Assembly (NCBI GenBank): GCA_001717025.1
Contig: MAGU01000036.1
Span: 1-42,473, forward strand
Reading direction: 5' to 3'
Origin: Candidatus Methanomethylicus oleisabuli
Lineage (GTDB): Archaea > Thermoproteota > Methanomethylicia > Methanomethylicales > Methanomethylicaceae
Length of the DNA: 42,473 nt
Position 1 is the stretch's first letter; each line of letters starts with the position of its first letter. The notes beneath the pieces are model-generated. The model was given only the letters and a program-made list of their open reading frames with translations. It ran no database searches and was not told the origin of the DNA. Positions 33,637-42,473 of this stretch are shown piece after piece. The position numbers were made by a program, and so were the translations under genes.

Positions 33637-35085
33637 ATGGAACATTACGATTTGGCGGTCATAGGAAGCGGAACGGGGCTGGACGTGGCGGTCGCAGCCT
33701 CAAACTTGGGTAAGAAGGTGGCGATAATTGAGAAGGGTGCCCTTGGTGGGACCTGCCTGAACAGAGGATGCATACCTTCGAAGATGCTGATCCACAGTGC
33801 GGATGTTGCGGAGACGATAAGGAGGGCCCCCATCTTCGGAATCAACACCAGCGGCATCTCAGTCAACTTCGGTTCGATGGTAAAGAGGGTGACCGACGAG
33901 GTCGATGCCGAGTCAGCCAGCATAGAGAAGGCGTTGCTCCAGTCATCAAACCCGCGCCTCTACAAGGGGCAGTGCCGGTTTACGGCACCGCGGACCGTGG
34001 AAGTTGGCGGCGAGGCGATTTCCGCCGAGAAGGTGCTCATAGCAGCTGGCAGCCGTCCCAACATCCCGCAGATAAGGGGGCTCGCTGGCTCTGGCTTCAT
34101 GACGAGTGATGAAGCTCTTCGATTGACCAGCATGCCCGCCTCGCTCACCATACTTGGCGGGGGATACATCGCTGCGGAGCTTGCGCACTTCTATGGGTCG
34201 CTCGGCACCGAGATCGCCATCGTGCAACACAACCCGCTACTCGTGCCGTCGGAGGACGAAGAGGTGTCGATGAGCTTCACACATGTGATGGGCGAGAAGC
34301 ACCGCGTCTATACCCGATCAGAGGCAGTCGAGGTATCCCGCTCCAACGGTACCTACTCTGTCGAAGTGAATACTGCCGAAACAAATGAGCGAACCGTCCT
34401 CAACTCCGATGCCCTTCTAGTAGCCGTCGGCAGGGTACCCAACTCTGACCTCTTGGACCTCCAGAATGCCGGCGTTAGGGTCGACGCCAAGGGATACATC
34501 ATAACGGATGAATATCTTGAGACAACCTCCCCCGGGACCTTTGCATTGGGGGACATCATAGGGAGATTCCAGTTCAAGCACGCTGCGAACCACGAAGCCG
34601 ATTACGCACTGCAGAACATCCTATATCCAGATCAGAAGATACCCGTTGACTATTATGCCATGCCCCACGCCATCTTTACATCGCCCCAGATTGCGGGTGT
34701 CGGCAAGACTGAGCAGCAGCTGAAGGAGCAGGGGGCGAGTTACGTCGTTGCCAAGTGGAACTACATCGACTCCGGGATGGGGCAAGCAATTGAGGACAGA
34801 ACTGGTTTCGTCAAATTCCTCTTGGATCCGGACAGCCTCGCAATACTGGGTTGCCATATAATGGGCACCGATGCAGCGTCAATAATCCACGAGGTCATAG
34901 TGGCCATGAGATGCGGTCAAGGATCAATAATGAACATACTGAACGCCGTCCATATCCATCCTGCTCTGCCAGAGGTGATTGCTCGGGCAGCATCAAATTT
35001 CATGGTGCATCATCATGAGCATGATGGTGGTGGTGACAGTGCTGAAGACAATGTGCACGAGGGGAACGATGGCGCATCGAGCTAG
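33637..35085 (+). CDS. Class I pyridine nucleotide-disulfide oxidoreductase (dihydrolipoamide dehydrogenase/mercuric reductase-like) with His/Asp-rich tail
   Basis: YDLAVIGSGTGLDVAVAASNLGKKVAIIEKGALGGTCLNRGCIPSKMLI; FALGDIIGRFQFKHAANHEADYA; AVHIHPALPEVIARAAS; tail MVHHHEHDGGGDSAEDNVHEGNDGASS. Confidence 0.9.
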   Translation: MEHYDLAVIGSGTGLDVAVAASNLGKKVAIIEKGALGGTCLNRGCIPSKMLIHSADVAETIRRAPIFGINTSGISVNFGSMVKRVTDEVDAESASIEKALLQSSNPRLYKGQCRFTAPRTVEVGGEAISAEKVLIAAGSRPNIPQIRGLAGSGFMTSDEALRLTSMPASLTILGGGYIAAELAHFYGSLGTEIAIVQHNPLLVPSEDEEVSMSFTHVMGEKHRVYTRSEAVEVSRSNGTYSVEVNTAETNERTVLNSDALLVAVGRVPNSDLLDLQNAGVRVDAKGYIITDEYLETTSPGTFALGDIIGRFQFKHAANHEADYALQNILYPDQKIPVDYYAMPHAIFTSPQIAGVGKTEQQLKEQGASYVVAKWNYIDSGMGQAIEDRTGFVKFLLDPDSLAILGCHIMGTDAASIIHEVIVAMRCGQGSIMNILNAVHIHPALPEVIARAASNFMVHHHEHDGGGDSAEDNVHEGNDGASS

Positions 35086-35110
35086 ATGGACATGCTAGAC
35101 GCGAAGCCGC

Positions 35111-35218
35111 TCACGCGCCGTGACGTTTTATGAAATGCAGCATCCATAATGCAACCAATGCAACAACTGATGCCGTTGCGACCAACGCATTGATGATTGG
35201 GCACGCGCACACGTTCAT
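35111..35218 (-). CDS. Small cysteine-containing single-TM protein (candidate)
   Basis: Manual translation (35 aa): MNVCACPIINALVATASVVALVALWMLHFIKRHGA; upstream minus-strand SD-like ggaaggagcgctt before the ATG. Confidence 0.45.
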   Translation of the reverse strand: MNVCACPIINALVATASVVALVALWMLHFIKRHGA

Positions 35219-35376
35219 AAGCGCTCCTTCCCCAATCCATTGCTTGCATGACGGCAAATCTTTTTCTGCACACAAGCTTCCGGCCGATGCGCTGCACTCG
35301 GCGCGAGGTCGCTCTTGCCGAAGCTCACCCTTTTTAGCCTCCAGCTATATAGAGCAACTCTGCATTGGGGTATACG

Positions 35377-36636
35377 ATGAACACATCCGAAATCTTCGAC
35401 GGTTTATCAAAGAGCAAGATGCAACAGGAGCCATACGTGCGGAAGATCTGGGAACTCGTCAACGACAAAGCGCTTTTCAGCAAGTCGCCCGATTACCTGC
35501 ACTCCCTCAGGCGTTCCCTGCTTAGGGATGCGCTAGCCTTCTTCGGCGAGAAGGGCGAGTACTACCGGGCACTATACGAGCGCCTCAACATCAATCCCAG
35601 GTGTGCTGACCTCCCTGACCTTGCAAAGCTTGCCGTGCCCTCTGTGGCGCTCCGGGGTGACGGGCACAAGTCCCTCCTCATAGATGGCATCGATGAAGGG
35701 GGGATGTACTTCCATTCCAGCGGCACAGGTGAACGGGCGCCGGTCAAGATATACCGTAGCCCGCTGGACCTAGCCGTCATGGTAAGGGCAAACGCGTCGC
35801 TCTTTCAGCACGTCTACGGCAGCGCACTAGGCGAGGGGAAGGGCATCGTGCTTGTCATGGCGGCGCCGGAGCAAGTGGACGATTTCGGCATCGTAGCGTT
35901 CGTCCACCTCATGCTAAAATATATGGGCGTCGAGCCGCTCTATGGAATGGACCTCGCGGACGGCGACAAGCCCGGCAGGCAGTGGCATAATCTCGTTCCC
36001 AATAAGGGGGCACTGTCCAAGTTCGCGAAGAGCAAGGCCGAGCCCAAGCTGCTCTTTACTGCGCCGGAGGGGGCACTCCTGCTGGCTCAGCGGTTCGATA
36101 AGATGAACCTGCTCCACAAGGTCGCCTACAAGCTAGTGACGGGCATCCCTCCTATCAACTTGGGAAGGGGGGGAACGGTGGTTACCGGTGGCGAACCGAG
36201 AGGTAGCGCTCTCCCGCCCTATGACCAGGTCGTCGACCTATCCAGAAAATACATCGTTGCAAAGGACAACAATGGGGACGAGATGCAGGTGCCGTTCATG
36301 GACGCGATGTGGATGAGCGGGGCGCTGACCTTATTTATAGACCGATACGAGGGATTCGATAAGTTGCCACATCCACTCTCTCAGGCGTTCCTGCTGAATC
36401 CAAATACCTTTGAGTATATGGAGGAGGACGGCAGGGAGGGCGTTCTCGGAGTCTTCGACCCGTTCGTAACGTCTTGGCTCGAGGCGATCTGCCCTGGAGA
36501 TGTGATGATCTCGGAGCCTGCGCCTGGATACTACGGCAAGTCATACAAATACCGCCGGCGGATAACCGCAGATGAGGGGATGGCATTAGCCAGGGCGTCA
36601 GGAAAGGTCGCCGAGGGCACTCCCCGCGGAATTTGA
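35377..36636 (+). CDS. LuxE/PaaK-like acyl-protein synthetase family protein
   Basis: YFHSSGTGERAPVKIYRSPLD (adenylate-forming P-loop in LuxE style), VTGGEPRGS, DAMWMSGALTLFI. ATG at 35377. Confidence 0.75.
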   Translation: MNTSEIFDGLSKSKMQQEPYVRKIWELVNDKALFSKSPDYLHSLRRSLLRDALAFFGEKGEYYRALYERLNINPRCADLPDLAKLAVPSVALRGDGHKSLLIDGIDEGGMYFHSSGTGERAPVKIYRSPLDLAVMVRANASLFQHVYGSALGEGKGIVLVMAAPEQVDDFGIVAFVHLMLKYMGVEPLYGMDLADGDKPGRQWHNLVPNKGALSKFAKSKAEPKLLFTAPEGALLLAQRFDKMNLLHKVAYKLVTGIPPINLGRGGTVVTGGEPRGSALPPYDQVVDLSRKYIVAKDNNGDEMQVPFMDAMWMSGALTLFIDRYEGFDKLPHPLSQAFLLNPNTFEYMEEDGREGVLGVFDPFVTSWLEAICPGDVMISEPAPGYYGKSYKYRRRITADEGMALARASGKVAEGTPRGI

Positions 36637-36778
36637 ACGTCAAAGCGAGGGCGTTGCCACGCTCCGCAGGCGTCCTGCCTGTGGACAGGCTTTAAGCTTA
36701 GCTTGGAATCTGCTGCGGAATGGCTGCCTCTAAGGCCTTCTTGCGTCACGGTTATATCGTTGCCAAAAGAATAATCAA

Positions 36779-37075
36779 GTGTGGTCGTTTGTGAACATCG
36801 TAAGAGTTAATGGGAATAATAATGCCCACAAGGTCTTCGTCTATGCTCTCAGCACATGCGCATGGTGCAAGAAGACCAAGAAGTTCCTTGAGGAGAAGGG
36901 CATAGAATACGAATACGTCGATGTAGATCGGTGCGACGACGAAGACTTGGCGAGGGTGAGGGCTGATATCGAGTCAAAAGGTCTGCCTATGAGCTTCCCA
37001 TTGGTTATGATCGACGATAAGGCATTCATAACTGGTTTCCACGAGGACAAGATCAGCGAGGCATTAGGCGTATGA
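36779..37075 (+). CDS. Glutaredoxin-like protein
   Basis: HKVFVYALSTCAWCKKTKKFLEEKGIEYEYVDVD, CxxC and SFPLVMIDDKAFITGF. Start may be GTG 36791. Confidence 0.88.
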   Translation: MWSFVNIVRVNGNNNAHKVFVYALSTCAWCKKTKKFLEEKGIEYEYVDVDRCDDEDLARVRADIESKGLPMSFPLVMIDDKAFITGFHEDKISEALGV

Positions 37076-37635
37076 CGAGCGTGCAGGAAACCAAACGGAG
37101 GGTAGAATCCGACGCGATGTCAGGGGGATACTTCCTTAATCCCGATGTCGAATTCCTCAATGACCTCCTTGAGGGGCTAACAGTAAACGAGGAGCGTTAC
37201 GGCTATCCTTCCTGCCCATGCAGGGTGGCGACCGGAAGCTTTGCCATAGACAGGGACATAATCTGCCCCTGCGATTATCGGGATGCCGATGTAGCCGAGT
37301 ATGGGACCTGCTACTGTGCGCTCTTCTTAAGAAAGGACGTCTTCGAGGGCAAAGCCAAGCTTATGCCCGTGCCTGAGCGGAGGCCCCGCGAGAAGTCTGT
37401 GCGGTCGATGTCCCGACCGATAGGCGGTGCCGCCAATGCGCCCGGCGGTCGTGCCGAGGTCAGCTCCGGGAAGGAAGATCTGGTTGCTATCGGTGAAGGA
37501 AAGATGAGGCTATACTACTGCAAGCAATGCGGGTACGTCTGCTACAGGGAGGAGCCGCCACTCGTATGCCCGGTCTGCAAGGCGAAAAGGGACCTCTTCT
37601 CCGAGATCAGTCTTCAGGCGATCGCAAAAGGGTGA
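37072..37635 (+). CDS. Ferredoxin:thioredoxin reductase catalytic subunit fused to a rubredoxin-like domain
   Basis: CPCRVATGSFAIDRDIICPCDYRDADVAEYGTCYCALF (FTR-beta cysteines) plus C-terminal YYCKQCGYVCYREEPPLVCPVCKAKRDLF; ATGA overlap with the glutaredoxin stop. Confidence 0.92.
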   Translation: MTSVQETKRRVESDAMSGGYFLNPDVEFLNDLLEGLTVNEERYGYPSCPCRVATGSFAIDRDIICPCDYRDADVAEYGTCYCALFLRKDVFEGKAKLMPVPERRPREKSVRSMSRPIGGAANAPGGRAEVSSGKEDLVAIGEGKMRLYYCKQCGYVCYREEPPLVCPVCKAKRDLFSEISLQAIAKG

Positions 37636-37739
37636 CTCACTCCCCCGCCTACTATTTCCCTCCTGCACAATCTACCTCAGCTAGCTAATATAACCCCTTA
37701 CCATAACCTCTACCGTAAAATGCGATGTGAGTGGTATAC

Positions 37740-40700
37740 ATGTGGCGCATAAACCTCCCGTTGGCACTGCTCGTGTTCTTAGTGTCATCCTCTCTATTCT
37801 TACCAGTGTCTGAAGGCACGTCAAATTCCGCGCAAATTGCCGCAACCAGCCCAACCGTGGATCCCGCCCTTCTATCGGCAAAGGGGGAATGCAGGGTCAT
37901 CGCCACCGTCAAGGACCTGCCACTGGAGACCATAATTGACGATCTGGACGGCGTCTTCCTCAACCTGCGCCTGTCTCCAGTCTTATTCGGCTACCGATTC
38001 GCGACTGGGGTCCTAGCGGCAGGTTCGTCTGAGGAGCTCATCCGCTGCAAGTCTCTAAGCTATGTCGGATTGGACACGCCGCTCGGAGGGATCGGGTCAG
38101 CCTGCGGGGGGGCTACGATCTCGCGGCAGCAGAAGCCATCCTTCGATGAGCTATGCGCGGTGATCTGTAACCAGCCTCCCGGCTCAAACGCGAGCCATGA
38201 TGCCTTTTCAGGCGGCGTATTTACAACAGTGCCTGGCGCCTCATCAATCATAGGATCGAGCGAAGTCTGGGCGATTGGAATAGACGGTTCAGGCATCACC
38301 ATAGCTATAATCGACACCGGGGTCGACTTCGCCTCGCCGGGTCTCGGTTACTGGAATGACTCGACATCGAGAGACGGCGACGGCGTGCCCTCCTCTATCG
38401 ATGCCGATGCTCAGTGCCTCGCTCTCACAAACACAACGCTGCAGTCGTATTCAGGGGGCGGAGGCAGAGTCTTCATAAAGACACGCGGGCTAGACCCTAC
38501 AATCTATCTATGGGGGTACTCCTACTCCTACTCGGAGATTGCGGGCGGGGCGTTTCCCTCCGATATGGACGTCACCGGCATAGTCCCTGCTGGCAGACCG
38601 TGCCACTTCGGAGTCATGGTGCAGCTCTACAACGATAACACCGGCACATACGAGAGCATCTACCCCGTGCTGGTGGTCGATAAGGACGGCGACTCGGTCT
38701 TCGAAACAGCCTATGTGGACCTCTCATCAGTTTACTACCCTCAAGACCCCGATTACCGCTTCTCTGACGAGGCACCACTCACGGTGACCGGCAGCCTCAT
38801 AGCCGCAAGGGACCTCACCCATGATGGCATATTCGATATCTCTGCCGGCTCGCTTGGGCGATTCCTCGACGTCTGGGGCATCTCGCCGAACACCTCCGAC
38901 CGTGGGCGTGTCCTGCTCCCCATAGATCCATTGGGGAACTATGTCAGCTTCATAGTCGACATGGACGGGCACGGAAGCATGTGCGCAAACACCGCAGCTG
39001 CCAGGAACACCTCACTTGCGACCGGCGTCAGCAACCCCTACTGGTTCACCGGCGTAGCCCCAGGTGCGACAATAATGAGCGTAACCTCCCTCACCATGGG
39101 TGACATCATCGAGGGGGAGCTGTGGGCATGTGGCTTCGACCTCCTGCCCGTCAACCTCACCTCATACGACGTGGAGTCGTATGGCACCGTCTATGGCGTA
39201 TGGGGCTATACAGGCGAGCACAGGGCAGACATCGTAAGCAACAGCTGGGGCATATCCGCGTCTATGAGGGACCTATATGGATACCCGTGGTACAGCATAA
39301 TCTGTTGCCTACAGGACTGCCTATCGATACCGCACTATATCGACCCATCATATCCTGGTACGCTCTTTCTGCAGTCCTCCGGCAACGGTGCCCCTGGATA
39401 CGGAACGGTCACCGACCCAGCATGCTCCCTTCTCACGCTTACTGTTGGGGCGACCACCTCCCTCAACTTCAGCTGTAGCGAATACGGCTTCGCCGGGGGG
39501 TATGCCGATGAAGTCATACCTTGGAGTGGTCGGGGTCCAGCCCCTGCCGGGTATGTGAAGCCTGATGTTGTAAACGTTGGTATGGCCGATTACGTCCCGA
39601 CGGCGGTGAACTACGGCGGCATGAGCGGCATGAAGGCATATGCCCTCTTCAGCGGGACCTCGATGTCCTGCCCCATGACCGCTGGCGTTGCTGCGCTAGT
39701 GCTGCATGCTTACCTGTCCGCAAGTGGCGGGGTCCTTGATCCGCAGGCTCTGAAAGCCATCATCAAGTCATCCGCCGTCGACCTCGGGTACGATGCGTTC
39801 CTTCAGGGATCGGGCAGGGTGGATTGCTTAGGTGCGGTCGAGCTAGCCCTTGGGTCCTCAGGCATCCTGCTGGAATCCGGCGCCTCTTATGCAAACATCG
39901 CGCAGCACCTCTCCAACACATGGGCGTTTTCAAACGCCTCCCTTGGCGAGACCCCTTCTATGCTGCCTCTGGGCACGCTCTACGATCCCTCGTGGTTCGC
40001 TGGCTACATGTCGCCGGGATCAAGCACAAACGCTACACTTATGTTGATTAACCCGACGGCCTCCCAACGCGAAGTAGCCCTTGAGCCTCAATGTTACAGC
40101 CTTCTCGAGGGGGGCATCACCATCAATGGCAGCACGGCCGATCTGCCTGAAGAATGGCGCAACAACCCCAAATACGGCTTCGGCGTCGGCAACATGCAGT
40201 ATCTCAATTCATCAGTGGTGCAGATGCCCGCAAGCGCCGACTTGATGACCTTTCAGCTCAGCTATCCTTTTACCTACTTCGATGACGATGACGACTATTG
40301 GTCTGATCGACGTTTTGCCATCTTCGTCTTGGACTGGATCGACTACAATTCGGATGGCGAGTGCACCCCTGATGAGGCATGGCTCGTAACTTACGGAGAG
40401 AACGAAGGCAACAGCATCGCTGCCGCAGTCTCGTATCCGTCGAGCAAGTTCCAAGGCCAGCCCGTCGTCCTAGTTTGGCAGTCAACCGGCTCGTCTCCTG
40501 TGCCTTACCACCTCGAGTTGCGGTTATGGTCGAGGTCAGACTGGGGCTGGATCTCTTTGAACTCTAGCAATGTAGAGCTCGCCCCTGGGACCAAGTCCGC
40601 CGTGACTGCAACGATGTCAATCCCGCCGACCGCCTCGCAGGGCGTATATGAGGGGCTCATCTTAGCAAACTATTCCGGCGGAGGGTCAGAAGCCCGCACA

Positions 40701-42452
40701 TTCGCCATGCCCGTATCCGTCGCCGTACCGCAGGTCATCGATGGCGATTCGCTGGCTGTGCGGCTCACCCCCGATCCGGGGGCGCCACTCCTATACGACC
40801 CTTATTCGGTGGCAGGGCTGTTCGACTGGAGCTGGCGCTACGAAAGCGGGGACTGGAAGATATGGCTTGTGGAGCTGCCACACGATCCAGGGATCGTTGC
40901 CGCGTTCGCCATATGTAACTGGAGTGATGAATTGACCGACATTGACCTCTTCAGCATCAACTCCTCGTGGATGGTTTGGGATGCGACCGACACGCCGGAG
41001 AACTCGAGCTATTGGCGCAAGGGGATATTTCACAGGATAACGAGAGACGGCGGGTCCTATGACTGGGTCTCCCTCTCTACTGAGGCTGGCATCCATACCA
41101 TTCTGCTGCACAACGTGCTCTTCGGAGGCGACTCGGCGAGCGAAGCTGTGGAGGGGACTCTTGCGCTGGTCAGATTGGGCGGGCTTCAGCAGCCATTAAC
41201 TGCGAGAAGCGGCTCTTACCTGACCATTCCTGTCAACCTCTCCACAGGATTCAGGATAACTGGCCTAAGCGCCAATCTCTCAAAGGTTGGCTCGCTCCCC
41301 TCAGGTGTCATTTACTCCATTACGCCATCGGGTGTGAACGAGGTAGACGCGGCTGATGCCGCCGGATTCGTGCTACATATATCCGTCCCGTCAGGAGCTG
41401 AAGACGGCTCCTACGCCCTCAAACTCACTCTCGATGCAGACCAATTCGAGCAATTGCCCGAACTCCCATCCGTCACCTTCGATCTAATCATAGACAACTC
41501 GCCGCCCGACCTCTCATTTTCATCTCCGCTCAACGGCTCCATGTCATCCGACGCCCTAGTGCCTATTCTGATCAACTTCAGCGATGCCCTATCAGGCGCG
41601 AACACGTCCTCCGCTGTCCTGTCCCTCGATGGCGTCGACGTAACTCAAGCGTCAACCTTAACCGACACGTCCATTCTCCACTCGCCCGAATCGCCATTGT
41701 CTGATGGTCCGCACACGGTCTCGCTATCGATCTCCGACAACGCCGGCAACGAGGCGACCTCCACCTGGTCCTTCACCATCGACACCTCCCCTCCCCGTAT
41801 ATCATGGGTATCACCCTCGCCAGCCTCCTTCTTCAACAGCACCATAGGCACCATTTCTGCCGAGTGCTACGACCCTGTCTCCGGCATCGATCCCTGCTCG
41901 TTCGTGATGCTAGTGGACTCCTCAGAAGTCGATGCAAACCTTGACCTATCCAGCGGCTTTGCGCAACATGCATTTGCAGGGCTCCCCTCTGGTCCGCACA
42001 CGGTCTCGCTATCGATCTCCGACAACGCCGGCAACGAGGCGACCTCCACCTGGTCCTTCACCATCGACACCTCCCCTCCCAGCATTAACCATACCTCTGC
42101 TGTGCCCGCGAACAACAGTGCCATCTTCGGGCAGAATATACTGATTGCTTGCAACTATTCGGATAATTACATCTTGGACCTCGGTTCGATATCGCTGATA
42201 GTGGACGGAACAGAGTATGCCGCCAACGCGACTGCCACACCATCTGGCATATCCCTCAACCTATCCCTGCAGGTCGGTCTTCACACTGTCAACTTGACCA
42301 TTTCAGATGTGGCAGGCAATACCGCGGTAGCATCATGGTCATTTGCGGTCAGCTATGACCTGACCATCTTGGCGGTTATCGGGGCAGTCCTTGTAATGGC
42401 TGCTCTTGGGTCTGCCATAATAATCAGGAGACGAAGGCGCGGTGGCAACTAA
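37740..42452 (+). CDS. Large secreted, membrane-anchored subtilisin-family (S8) serine protease with Ig-like repeats
   Basis: Signal peptide; catalytic GITIAIIDTGVDF (Asp), DMDGHGSMCANTAAA (His), LFSGTSMSCPMTAGVAALVLHAY (Ser); repeated SPPxI...DNAGNEATSTWSFTIDTSPP modules; C-terminal TM LTILAVIGAVLVMAALGSAIIIRRRRRGGN. Confidence 0.92.
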   Translation: MWRINLPLALLVFLVSSSLFLPVSEGTSNSAQIAATSPTVDPALLSAKGECRVIATVKDLPLETIIDDLDGVFLNLRLSPVLFGYRFATGVLAAGSSEELIRCKSLSYVGLDTPLGGIGSACGGATISRQQKPSFDELCAVICNQPPGSNASHDAFSGGVFTTVPGASSIIGSSEVWAIGIDGSGITIAIIDTGVDFASPGLGYWNDSTSRDGDGVPSSIDADAQCLALTNTTLQSYSGGGGRVFIKTRGLDPTIYLWGYSYSYSEIAGGAFPSDMDVTGIVPAGRPCHFGVMVQLYNDNTGTYESIYPVLVVDKDGDSVFETAYVDLSSVYYPQDPDYRFSDEAPLTVTGSLIAARDLTHDGIFDISAGSLGRFLDVWGISPNTSDRGRVLLPIDPLGNYVSFIVDMDGHGSMCANTAAARNTSLATGVSNPYWFTGVAPGATIMSVTSLTMGDIIEGELWACGFDLLPVNLTSYDVESYGTVYGVWGYTGEHRADIVSNSWGISASMRDLYGYPWYSIICCLQDCLSIPHYIDPSYPGTLFLQSSGNGAPGYGTVTDPACSLLTLTVGATTSLNFSCSEYGFAGGYADEVIPWSGRGPAPAGYVKPDVVNVGMADYVPTAVNYGGMSGMKAYALFSGTSMSCPMTAGVAALVLHAYLSASGGVLDPQALKAIIKSSAVDLGYDAFLQGSGRVDCLGAVELALGSSGILLESGASYANIAQHLSNTWAFSNASLGETPSMLPLGTLYDPSWFAGYMSPGSSTNATLMLINPTASQREVALEPQCYSLLEGGITINGSTADLPEEWRNNPKYGFGVGNMQYLNSSVVQMPASADLMTFQLSYPFTYFDDDDDYWSDRRFAIFVLDWIDYNSDGECTPDEAWLVTYGENEGNSIAAAVSYPSSKFQGQPVVLVWQSTGSSPVPYHLELRLWSRSDWGWISLNSSNVELAPGTKSAVTATMSIPPTASQGVYEGLILANYSGGGSEARTFAMPVSVAVPQVIDGDSLAVRLTPDPGAPLLYDPYSVAGLFDWSWRYESGDWKIWLVELPHDPGIVAAFAICNWSDELTDIDLFSINSSWMVWDATDTPENSSYWRKGIFHRITRDGGSYDWVSLSTEAGIHTILLHNVLFGGDSASEAVEGTLALVRLGGLQQPLTARSGSYLTIPVNLSTGFRITGLSANLSKVGSLPSGVIYSITPSGVNEVDAADAAGFVLHISVPSGAEDGSYALKLTLDADQFEQLPELPSVTFDLIIDNSPPDLSFSSPLNGSMSSDALVPILINFSDALSGANTSSAVLSLDGVDVTQASTLTDTSILHSPESPLSDGPHTVSLSISDNAGNEATSTWSFTIDTSPPRISWVSPSPASFFNSTIGTISAECYDPVSGIDPCSFVMLVDSSEVDANLDLSSGFAQHAFAGLPSGPHTVSLSISDNAGNEATSTWSFTIDTSPPSINHTSAVPANNSAIFGQNILIACNYSDNYILDLGSISLIVDGTEYAANATATPSGISLNLSLQVGLHTVNLTISDVAGNTAVASWSFAVSYDLTILAVIGAVLVMAALGSAIIIRRRRRGGN
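41705..41795. repeat. Exact 91-bp direct repeat, copy 1 (copy 2 at 41990-42080)
   Basis: tggtccgcacacggtctcgctatcgatctccgacaacgccggcaacgaggcgacctccacctggtccttcaccatcgacacctcccctccc identical in both copies, offset 285 bp (95 codons). Confidence 0.95.
41990..42080. repeat. Exact 91-bp direct repeat, copy 2
   Basis: See copy 1 at 41705-41795. Confidence 0.95.
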
Positions 42453-42473
42453 TAAATATATATTATATATATT

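Noticed and set aside
35130-35525. 131-aa plus-strand ORF overlapping the LuxE-like gene start
   Set aside because: Overlaps the true LuxE-like start in another frame; composition unlike a protein; the minus-strand 35-aa ORF is the better candidate there.
36660-36720. Inverted repeat gcctgt-gg-acaggc followed by ttaagctta in the gap before the glutaredoxin gene
   Set aside because: Small 6-bp stem without T-tract; could be chance, not called as a terminator.
1-42473. CRISPR arrays, tRNA/rRNA genes, transposases, integrases
   Set aside because: No regularly spaced repeats, no convincing tRNA T-loop/acceptor context, no rRNA, and no transposase or integrase motifs were seen. A tRNAscan/Infernal run would be decisive.
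42449-42473. AT-rich aataaatatatattatatatatt at the window end
   Set aside because: Low-complexity tail at the window boundary; not enough context to call a promoter or terminator.

Overview
The window is archaeal, probably from a TACK-type lineage related to Thaumarchaeota/Aigarchaeota. This placement is an inference from a CdvB/CdvC ESCRT-like division locus, a eukaryotic-type topoisomerase IB, LysW/LysX, and TATA-box promoters. Contents from left to right: leuC-leuD-leuB-type genes; a membrane Fe-S module with a divergent PadR regulator; lysW-lysX (lysW is absent from the ORF track); a DHH phosphoesterase; cdvC-cdvB and a second ESCRT-III gene with a divergent TrmB-like regulator; a cysteine desulfurase followed by an Fe-S domain protein; a complete dipeptide/oligopeptide ABC transporter operon; topoisomerase IB; a three-gene SMC operon; an Lhr-type helicase; a SLOG-family protein; a thiol-redox group (TrxB, Rieske, flavin disulfide reductase, glutaredoxin, FTR-rubredoxin fusion); a LuxE-like enzyme; and a giant subtilisin-family protease. 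The strongest discovery candidate is the operon at about 25455-28594. By my reading of the translations it encodes a short Smc5-like ATPase, an Nse4-like kleisin and an Nse3/MAGE-like winged-helix protein, i.e. a minimal archaeal Smc5/6-like complex, divergent from topoisomerase IB. The second strongest is the transporter's solute-binding protein (15262-17304), which appears circularly permuted. All family calls come from motif recognition by eye; no searches were run.
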